A stretch of 64,000 nt of DNA from assembly GCF_000002235.5 (NCBI RefSeq), contig NW_022145599.1, forward strand, positions 27,107,856-27,171,855, given 5' to 3'. The stretch is from Strongylocentrotus purpuratus. Lineage: Eukaryota; Echinodermata; Echinoidea; Camarodonta; Strongylocentrotidae. A program made the position numbers and the translations under genes. Of the stretch, positions 11,563 through 22,807 are shown piece by piece. The notes beneath the pieces are model-generated. The model saw only the letters and a list, made by a program, of their open reading frames with translations. It made no database searches and was not told where the DNA came from. Positions within the stretch are counted from its first letter, which is position 1; each line of letters opens with the position of its first letter.

Positions 11563-13711
11563 TTAAATTGTGAAGTATTTCTAGATGCACAACATGCACT
11601 CTTGTCATATACAAAAATATGTCCACAAAATATGTTACATCCACAAATTATCCATACAACGCCTTCAGTTATTAATCAATTAAAAAAAAAAAAAGTATCA
11701 ACCATTTGCCATTTGATTAAAATGTCATATTACTGGGATAAGATAACATTAGCTTTCATCAAATCTAGGAAGTAATTTCATCCATGTATGTGGTTAATTA
11801 ATACAAATAATGACAAAAGTATTGTGTTTAAGATATTTCCTTTTCCAACCAATACAGTGTAATCTTCATTATAGTGTGGTACAAATATCCTTTCACTGGC
11901 ATTAAATTGCAGTTCGTATTTTGACATGTCAAATATAATTTGCTGTAAAATTGAGATTGATGTTTATCAAGCATAATATATTCTAGTGTATGGTCATTAG
12001 GTCAGGCTCTTGACCTTTTTAAATGTTAAATTTTTCTTTAGATTGTGTGATGTCAAGGTGATATTTTTAGTATGCTATGATATTTTGTGGCTATGACTTG
12101 ATAGAGTAAGTTTGATCACGACAACTAGGATAATATATATCTGTGTTCTTTATTACAACTAATATTTCTTTGATTTAAGAAGCAGTTACTGATCAAATTA
12201 CCCCCATGATCATTTAAATTCATGTATTTTATGTTATCAATCATCTGTATGAAGTTATTCACTCATGTTATTTTGTATTAAAAGATATGGAGAAAGTGTT
12301 ATGTGCATATCCCATCAATTATATTCTATAGGAACAATAAATATATTGATGATACTCACAAATCTCACAGTGGTGAAAATGTGTTATTTTTTCCTGGAAT
12401 TGTGCTTTCTTTCTTCGCCATCTATGGATCTTTCTCTTCTCTTTTCCTCTCTTCCTTCCCCTTTTCACATACACACACTCATGTGCACAATACCCACACA
12501 CAGTCTCTCTTTCTCTCTTGGAGAAGATGATACATAGTATGCATAAGCTGTAAGCTTAGTCAACATTTCTAAGATTCTTGAGATGTTTCATTGCTATGCC
12601 CCCATAACAATAGACCTACCTGTTTATATGCTTTGAGTTTCTCATGACATCTAAAAAACTGGCAAGTGGCTTAGTAACCGACATAGCAACAATTAATATA
12701 TGCAAAGTGGATTCCATATAGAGTTGGTAACCAGGGGTTTGGGAGAGAAACATGCATAAATTGAAATACACCAGTGCACATGTATACATGTATTGGCTTT
12801 ACTCTTTATTTTGCACCGGTAATTTATGTGAAATAATTCACCCATGGGATTCAGATTTTAAGTCGAAGAAATCTGACAAATTTTAGTACGAGTTCTATGA
12901 GCAATGCAGCATATGAATGCATGCCCTAAATTCCTTCTAGCACAAATCGATCATTCTTTGGACTTCACTTCTTCATAATCGCTACAGGCCTACATTAAAT
13001 GGTGAAGTACCAGCAGTATTCATAAAGGTTGTAAGGTAATTCCAAGTATGCACGGTTTTTAAGTTTTATGGCATTCAAGCACTGACAAGAGAATAAGGTT
13101 TAGAGTCAGAGATACAGGTGTATTATATGTCCTTTATTGCATACCAAATCTTGTTCAAGAAAAGGTAAAGAAAGAGAGAGAAAGATATGGTTGATAACTT
13201 GCAAATGCAATTTCTCAAGATATATGCTTTGCGAATGATTAACTACAGTGAAAGAGAGCAAGAGAAAGAGAGAGAGAGAGAGCGAAAAAAAAGGTCGGGG
13301 GGGGGGGGGTGGAGAGAATAATATTGTAACTGTTCAAAGGCACTTTATGTATTTTACTATTTAAAAATGTAAATATGTATTCATATGCTTTTTAAAAAAA
13401 TCAAAGAAATCAGAGTTATCCATCTTATCCAACAGCAGAGATGCAGAGCTCCTTTTCTGTAACGCAAGTTGGTCATCACTTCACCAATAGCTCAAGACTT
13501 CAGTACTAATCTTGGGGTAACAATTTCCTATCTAGACCACGACGCACTTAAGCATTTTGTGTTTGGTGAACCACAATGTCTTTAATAGATGTCTTGGCAT
13601 ACCATTCATCTTCTTGATACCTGTACTTATTTGAAAAATAAAAGAGTACCGGTAAGGCTACTGTCCAAATGTAAAAGTTAATATATGTTTCCTCATCAGT
13701 GTAAGTCACTG
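11563..13711. other. intergenic and probable exonuclease 3' UTR
   Basis: AT-rich sequence with CA and CT tracts (12466-12520), a GA tract (13254-13285) and a G run near 13299. On the minus strand an AATAAA lies at 13138-13133, about 575 bases past the exonuclease stop, and could serve its polyadenylation. No further gene was seen. Confidence 0.4.
13139..13711 (-). other. candidate 3' UTR of the exonuclease gene
   Basis: Starts after the TAA at 13714-13712 and runs to the minus-strand AATAAA at 13138-13133. No downstream U/GU-rich test was possible, so this end is tentative. Confidence 0.3.
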
Positions 13712-16700
13712 TTATCTGTTTCCTGGGTATGTGATTTCTTCTAGCTTCAGACCAATGACGCATCTGCCGTGTCTCATCTTGTAGTCGCCTCGCTTGGGAT
13801 CTTTGACCTTTCTCATCTCTGTAGTCCCAGGCATAAGGATCACATGTAAGGAGTTGTCTGGAAGGGCGTCCAATACCGTGCCTACTCGTTCGTCCATTAG
13901 GGAGAGGGTCGTCTGAAACGGAGATAGATTGAAAGTGATACAGGGCTAAGTTGTTGAGATGAAAGCAACAAGACCACACGCAATAATTAGCTTCATAAGC
14001 ATTGTGAAACACAGTGATATTCATGACTTATGACTCAGACATTACTATGCGATATTCAGTATTTGGCCAAGAATTTCAAGGTTAAACATGATGTGTAGAC
14101 AATGAGGGTTGTACTAATGATACAATTTATTAAAAAAAAATTAAACCTGGGAGAAATAGATTTGTGAAGTTTATTTTAAACAAAAGACAGCACTATTTGA
14201 AGGAAAACCGGGGTCCTGTTTCATAAAACTTGATATAAATAAAATTTTCGAACATTCCAAATTAAACAAATTCTCATGACAAATCAAATGCACAGAATTC
14301 TGTAGCTTACATGCATATCAATAACTGTTTATTGCTATAGTTCACAACAAGGTTTACGAATCAGGGCCCTGGCATTACAAAGGACTTTAAAAAAGTCGAC
14401 AGGGTTTGATGGAAAGCATCACTGAGTGTACTTCCATAATCACTCTAGGAAGTATTTGTGAGAAAAATATATATTTGGACAAGTACATCCATCACTGTTA
14501 AAACCAATTTCATAGACACTTATGAGAAATTTTTGGCTTGCTACCAGTCAAAAGAAGGGTAGAATGATTTCTAAAGGTTGATGTTTACCTCTGTATCTGC
14601 TTCATCCACCGTGTTGCCTTGAGTTAGATTGTTATAACCATGAAATTGCATGTAAACAAAGTCTGAGGTGGAGAGTGCATTACAGGCTTTCTTGCAGATC
14701 TGTATGAAACAAGAAGAAAAAAGAAGTTACATAAGGTAGGTTTATTAGTTACCTTACATTACTGAGATGTACTTGCAAGAAAAGATGCGTCCGGAACACA
14801 AAATGCGCAGTAGTTAGGGATTTTTGTTAATTAAAAGCTCTCTTTTATATATCTGAATTAAGTTTAGCTAACAACAAGCCTCAACGAGATGGTCCATGCA
14901 TTCAAAAGCTCTGAATCCTAAGGATGTCGTTCTAACTCTTTGTGATAGAATTATGATTTTCAACAAGTTTGCTTTCCAGATGGATCTTTTTGTGCCACTA
15001 GGTAACTATTGCTTAAAATAATGACATGTTTCCAAAAATCTAAAAACATTCTACAAATCCTCGGTTTGTTGAAGCATCATATAAGGATTCTCAAGATATT
15101 CAAAGAGGAATTTACTGAAACCATCCTTTCATGGATCTCATCTTGGTGGCACAAACACTGTATATAAAAGGAGGAAGGTAGATTATTAGAGCAATACATC
15201 TCATATCTCTGCACAATACTAAATAAAAGATATAGTAAAACCAGTATCATTTCAAGTTTTGTTTATCCCTGTAAATACAATTCAAGATGTTCTAAAAAAA
15301 AACAGGCCTGAGTAGAATCATACTTTAGATTCATAACATTAAAAAGTGAATAGCATATGTACAAAGCACGTACAAAAAAGCTTTAAACACATACCTCTTT
15401 ATCATTGAAGCAGACGTTACAGCTGACAGGCTCTTTCTTGAATTTCTTGAGTGTGAATCGGGTGTCAACAGCAGTTACTTTCTTCCCCTGCTCCTGGGCT
15501 ATCTCAAATATACTACAAGAGAATTATCAAGATCACACTTTGAAGAAGATACATTTCATTTCATACCAACTTTGTATTTTTTTCTATCAAAATTTTCAGG
15601 GGCCTTCCACTTCCTCGGGGATGACAAGAGAATTATGGATATACATAGAGCAAGGTTTAAGAACAATACCAGTACTTGGAGATTCAACGTTCTTGTTGAG
15701 GGGACAGTGGGGTTTTGTATTCAAGGAACACTATTGTCACAAGGAAACCACATGTACTCTCATACTTTGTTAATGATAAGTTGGGATACTGTTCTCACAT
15801 CAGAGCAACCATATAGTGTGCTAGAAGTGGTTTGTAAGTCAGACAGGCGTGAACGCATAATCTTTTTAAAACGGATTAAATGCCCCTCTGACTTTTAACA
15901 AGCGATACCATGCCTTTGACCTTTTTAACGCAGTATCTCATCAGCTCATGATTACGTGCTCGTGTGAATTTTGAGAGTGCTTTGGTTAATTCATGCTCAC
16001 TAGCCCTTGAGCCAGCGTAATTACTAGATTTTCAATCAATTCATTAACCTGTTGGATGCAATTTCATTTGAGTATACCACACATTGACAATGGACTCCAG
16101 CACAAAGTTATCTTGATCTCAGCATTCAACAAGTAAATCGGTCGGAAATGGTTTAATCTTGTGATTTTTGGTAACACAGTATTTATCCTATGCGGAGGTG
16201 TTGTGGCATTGTGGTTCATTAACTCGACTCGCACTCCAAGGGTTGAGGGTTCAAATCTCAGCCTTGCACTAACGTCCCATGGCAAGACATTGATCCACTT
16301 TTGCCACTCTCCACCCAGGTGTAAATGGGTACCTGACATGCCAGATCGCTCCATATATCAGGCCGCCAGTTATGACTGGGGAAAAAATGTAGGAATGCCA
16401 GGAGCATCACAGTGTGATGGACATGTGTACTATATAAGAAGGCACAATTATCATCACTATTATTATTATCATTATTACATCATCTCATCAAGGATTGTAT
16501 GATCTTGGTAACTCACCTCTCTCTTGCTGCAAAGACAGGTCCAGCATTGCATTCTCTGTAGTAGGTTCTGAGCTTATCCCCCTTGGCTAGTTTGAGCTTG
16601 AAGAGATCCATGGCTGCTGCAGCATCTTCTACAGAGTCATGACCAGCTGTACCACACTGTATATCACGACTGGGAGAAAAGATTAACGGCATCGTTTAAT

Positions 16701-19700
16701 AATGTTTCCAGTTTTACAAATCTGAGATGCATGGCCATATGTGTTATCAGTGTCTGTGATATGGTGTAATATTGAAGCCCTAAAAAAATTGTGCTTCAAA
16801 ATGATCATGGAGTGCCTCAAAAAAAAATGAAAATCTTTGAGTGACCGGTTTTAACATACTCATTTTCCCCCCAAAATCTGTAGTGTTGGGAAAACGGTTT
16901 TTGAAAGTTTGATTTCCAATCATGAATATCTTTATAATCAGACAGGCAATCGACTTTTAAAAGTCATGGGATTTCTGACTGACCTAAAGGTTTATAATTT
17001 TGATAGCAGCATGAGCTAAAACCAGTATTTTGTATAGAAACTGAGGCAAAGATACCAAATCCCTTGAACTAGAGGTTATAGAAAAGGTTGGATACCGGTA
17101 AAGATGACACATAATTTGTGATATCTCACATTCCTTTTATGTCAGTCTGAGGGGATATCAAAGTAGAAAGGGCCCTGGAAATGAATTGCTCTTCAAATTC
17201 CCTCATATTCAAATTTTTGAAAATTCATTGTATTTCAGTTGTGACTATTAGCTCCAAATCTAAACCACTCACAAAATTCATAAAAGTTTCATGCATGCAA
17301 AACTTTCTGGTTTTACAGGAAATGAAAAGTCAGATGCGTACAAAAACATTAATAGACATTAATGTCCCTACAGAGTTCAAAGTCATCGTTCATATCTCTT
17401 CCTTAGAAAACTGTTCCTTGCTGCGATCAATTTTAAACCTTCTTGAGGATAACAATGATTGTGCATAGACTTCTTACTTGAGGTATTCCTTGGCTAGGAG
17501 TTTCAGCTTGACTCTCCTTCCCGATGCAGTGAACATATTACTAGTATCCACACAGTGAGGGTGATAGATCTGTAGAACACAAAGGACAAACAATCTTAAC
17601 CCACTGCCTACTGGAACCTGATGGTATACAAATAATACATAGCAGTGAGGGCATTAGTAAAATTACCCACACAAGGTACCTTCGGAACAGTCTAACATGC
17701 TTGAGGCGATAGCCGTGGGTGTTTGGACTGTTTTGAAGGTACCGAGTTTGGGTAATTTTACTAATGCCCGAACAAAATGATGTGTATTATTTGTTTTATG
17801 AGATTACGTTTGATCTGTTTTATAAAATGATGTTCTATAGCATGATTTTACTAATGACCGGTCATTACTATTGGATAATGACCGTTTATTATCCAAATTA
17901 CGCAAAGGGCATTGACTTGGTTTCAATTTTAGGATATCCAAGGGCCATAGATTAAACAATTGAGCAAACTGGCTCAGAATGCTTGGTGTCACCTTCTTGT
18001 ATTAAACTAGGCATTACTTGGTCACAATAGCAGGTTTTCAAACAAAAGAGAGGACATTGATGCCCTGGCAGTGATTCAAACATGTACCTGGTAGGGTGGT
18101 TTGTACTGATTTATTGACTATATCAATACTCCTTCACTATCGATGGATTCTCAAAATCTTTGCATTAGTGTTAAATTCCTACATCCAGTCTCAAATTTAT
18201 GCAAAAGAGCATCTCTGGGACCTGTCTCATTACCAGTTGCAATTAATCGCAACTATGTGCATAAGAGATGGCACACTGTAAAGCTGTGATTGATTGGAGG
18301 ACATATGATTGATTCCGATCTATCGCAACTCTTTATAAGACGGGGCTCTGGTTTACCTTAGGAGCTCTGAGATCATTCTCCAGTCCCTGTCCTACCAGTC
18401 TAACAAGCAGTTGCAATTAATTACAATTATGTATATAAGAGATGGGATACTGTAAAGCTGTGATTGATTGGAGGACATACAGTGTAAGATTGGTTCGGAT
18501 CTATATCGCAACTCGTTACAAGACGGGCTCTGGTTTACCTTAGTAATGAGGAAGTTCTTAGAAGAGCTGGAGACAGGAGTGCAAAGGAAGATGATACGTG
18601 AGATGTTGCTTAGGCAGATAACGTTCATGGGTCAAATTACACGTAAAAAAGGCCTAGAGAATCTTGTATTGACAGGGGAAATTGCGGGAAGAAGGAGTAG
18701 AGGAAGAAGGAGGATACTTTGGATGGACAGTCTGCAGAAATTGTTGGAAGAGAGAGAAGTGAAAGAACTGGGAGTGGTGCTAATAGAGAAGGCTAGGAGC
18801 CGAGGGTTGCGGACCAGCATGATCGCCAAAGTCAATTGATATGGCACTTAGAGAGAGAGAGAGGGATGGTTTACCTTCAGAGCTCTGAGATCATTCTCTA
18901 GTCCCTGTCCTACCAGGATGGCATCCCTTGGTAGGACATCTATCACAGCCTTCTGGGCGTCGGCCAGCCGGGTCTCAACAGGCTCCAGCAACTTCTTGGT
19001 GATCCCGCTATACCTGAAATGGTTCAGAGGAGACAAGACATGGATTTAAAACAGGATAAATTTTGTGAAATTAGAATTGAGTAGTAGTATTAGAAGAAGT
19101 AGTAGAAGTAGAACAGGTAGATGTAGCAGTAGGCTATGTTGGATAACTTGTAATCCTTCCTTTACATGAAATACATCTATAGAACTGGAATGCTTAAAAA
19201 TTCATATAACTGTCTTCAAACTATTCATATGTATGTATGTGGCCCTAAATCTCTGCATGCTTTTAATGCCATGAAAGAAGCCGTAAATTTGCCAACTTTT
19301 AACAAATCATTGTGTAAAATGTCCTGCCCTGTATCTTTCCTTTCCTGCATGTAGGATGCTTGACAAGAAACAAAAATTTTGAGTACTGTAATGTCCGAGA
19401 TAAACCAGTCAATTATGCAATGATACTTTCTTTATCATCACAAATAATGCCTACAACATCTGATACATGAAAATTGTAATGAATGATAGTATTATAATAT
19501 GAGGCACCTCTACAGCAGGGGATATAAATTCAATTTTATATAAGATCACATACTCGTTACATTTCCTGTCTGTGGTCAAGACTTACCTGGTCACATAATC
19601 CCTGACAGGGTTTATTGGTTTGACCAGTGAGTTGTAGAGCATCTTCCCTTTGTCATCGGTGAGAGAGACCCTAGCTAGCTCAGTACCAGCAGTCGTTATC

Positions 19701-22700
19701 ACCTTCAAGAAAATTATCAATCTACTTTATAATACCTTTCATGACACAAATGACAAATGTGGAAATGAGGGTTTAATTCCTGGAATGTCCCATATGCAAC
19801 TGAATATTTTTTAATTTCTAATGGATTTTTTAATCAAAATTGACATAAAGATATCATTTTATTTATGTTTTGTCTGATTCAAGCTCTAGTAGGGCTATCA
19901 GCTTGATACAGTCATCAAGATAAACTGTAATCTTAGATGTGATCAGTATCGTAAGGGACAAAATAGTTTGGAAGTGCCCATGACGTGACTTAACATGTAG
20001 TTTAAGCTTATGTTTCTTTGAACCAAACTAATCATGAGCCATTTTTTATATTCTCACCTAGATGTTTGATAGGTGGGTTCTTATGGTGAATTTGACACCA
20101 TTTGAATGATTACCCGTTAACAGACGTTGTCAGTCACCATGAGTGGACTTCACTTTTATGACTGACAGGCCTTGTGTAATGCACTGTGCCTTACCTAAGG
20201 AATTCTCATCCTATTATGATGCAATACACATGGACACTGACTACTATGTGGCTCTAACTTCTTTCGTGAAGGCTCTATTGCGATTAATTGCTGACATAGC
20301 AAAAAAGTCCCATAACAGGAAGAAGAGAAACAGAAGCTCTTACTGCTTAATCAAAATTGTGAACAATGTACATCATCCTACCAACCCCTTTCACATTAAT
20401 AATGCAATATCATTCACAATAGCACTATCACTTTAAAAATAAAGTTGAGTTCTGGTCATGCGATTCCATTGTGAAAGAAACGTGGAATCGATCAGAAAAG
20501 GTTGAACATCTAGGATATAAGTATTGGTATGAACTGCAAGGTTCTGAAATCATCAAAATGATAAGTAATTTGGCCCAGTCTTGGCAAAGTTTTAGCACTA
20601 TACATAGAAAGATGTATATGGGTCTACACGAACATGCGGCATAAAAATCTGTCCTGATTTGTATGATGTTACATGCCATATTTGAAATATTAAGGCACTT
20701 GAAGAGCCATGCTTTTCAGGTAACCTTTTTTTTCTGATGTTCTTCCACACTTGCATAATACAATAACACTCACAAACTATTTTTCACCTCTTCCCAGAAC
20801 TCAAATTTCTCTTTAAGGACATGTACATACCATTTCACAGTCAATGCCTATGATGGGGCTCTGATCAGTGACTTGCTCCACAATCCTGGTGTGAACACAC
20901 CCCTCGTCACCCGGACGGGGGTAGCCCCTACTCTCCATCTCCTCCCTGCTGACTAGGTAGTGGGTCTTCCCTGGCTGCGGTGCTCCATCCACAATGCCAT
21001 TTTCAGCCTTTCCCTCAATCAATTTCAGTTCTTCTTCGACCTGGTTCTCCTTGACTGCTTTCTCATATTTCATAGCTGTAGAAAAGAACAAACAAGAAGA
21101 TAATTTCTTATGATTATGAGACAACTAGCCTCTGGGCTACCATTTCCTACCAACTATCCCTAAAGGACTTCTACCTAGACAGCTCAACTCGCCCGTCTAC
21201 TATTTAAAAAACAAAGGATGGCAATTATATATCACATTAATTTAATGGATATTTCAGTCTCTAATATGAGATAACCAACGGAACAGAATTCAGTTTATCG
21301 TTCTATTGTCATTGTTTTTTGAGACAAAACTTTTAAAGTAATCTTAATTGCCTGGTAATGACAGAAAATTAAAACAAGAATTTATACCTCATACCACAAA
21401 CTAACCTTACTACTAAATGATTTTAACTGATATTGAATGCTTTTTTTAATATCCCACAGATTTATACTTAGCTGACCTAAATGATATAATTCAATCCAAT
21501 TAAAAAGGATTTCCTCCTATAACACCTTTACCTGCTATTATCCTATGCTTGTGAAGGCTGAACTTGGTGTTGCTTTTCACGGTAGATAGAACATCTTGGA
21601 GCATGGCAAAGTAACTGAGAGCTGGAATGACTTTGGTAGACTGAATATTGGAGCAGATAACAAATATCAAAATGCAAATGAGATAGATAATTATATCAAG
21701 AATAACACCTTCAACATACATTAATAGTTAGGACCCCAAAACAATGGAAACACCAACAAATATGATATATCAAATACACTACATCATACATGATCAACAG
21801 AAAATCAGAAATGCCTGCATTATTAAATCATTTGATTTGTGATGAAGCTGAATGATACCACATGCCACAGTGCAAATAATAGATGGCAGCTCAAAATTTC
21901 ATTCCTAGCCAATCTAAGGTTAACTTACTTATCATGATAAGTTTGCCTTTTAATATAAGGTTAACAAATAGTAAATTTGGTAGAAAGTTAATGTAATGTT
22001 TCTTAAATCCCAGTTTGTTCAAAGAAAAATGATTAGTTAAAACTGGCTATAAATGGTTACCGCCTAGAAGCAACTACACAGACTCAAATACAGAGAAAAT
22101 TTTCCTTTTTTGTACATAACCCTACCAGTAGACATCATTCAATCTTAGAAAGAAGATATTCCCCAAGGCTTGAATATCAGACTATGAGAGTAATGAAAAT
22201 ATAACAACATGAGGCATTACTCACAAGGGATTTAGAAGCTATGTTTGGGAAGCAATGTCTCTTTCTCCTGTAGATTCGGCTGGTAACACCATTCAGAATG
22301 ATAAAGACGACCTTCTTGATCTTACCAACCCTCAGTAGCTTGCACCAACTGTACCAAATAACAGAATAAAGAATCATAATATTTTAGCATATCTCAGTTG
22401 GTATCATTCAGACTTAGTATGTGAATTTCATATTCTATATACATTATCAATGTGTACGCCACTTCCAACAACGTTTTCATTGTTTCTCTTTCTTGCTCCT
22501 CCTCTCTCTCTCTCATGTGACATCCCCGTTGACCAAAGGTCCATTAGAACAAGGGCAACTGAGGCCAGAGTTCAACATTATTTTTCTTTAAAATAACTGT
22601 CTAGTTCTTGGAAAATTTCTTTCAGAGGATTATATACAATCCATGGTAATCCTCAAAATAGTAGATGGTTAAAAACTCAATCAAAATCGTTCGATTTTGT

Positions 22701-22758
22701 GGGTCTCCAGCCTCATAGACTTGGGTTAAATAGGCTTTCTCTCTCTTTCTCTTCCTCT

Positions 22759-22807
<49 letters not shown>

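Noticed and set aside
20143-20436. 97-aa frame in the exonuclease intron
   Set aside because: No family resemblance; antisense to the host gene within a normal intron.
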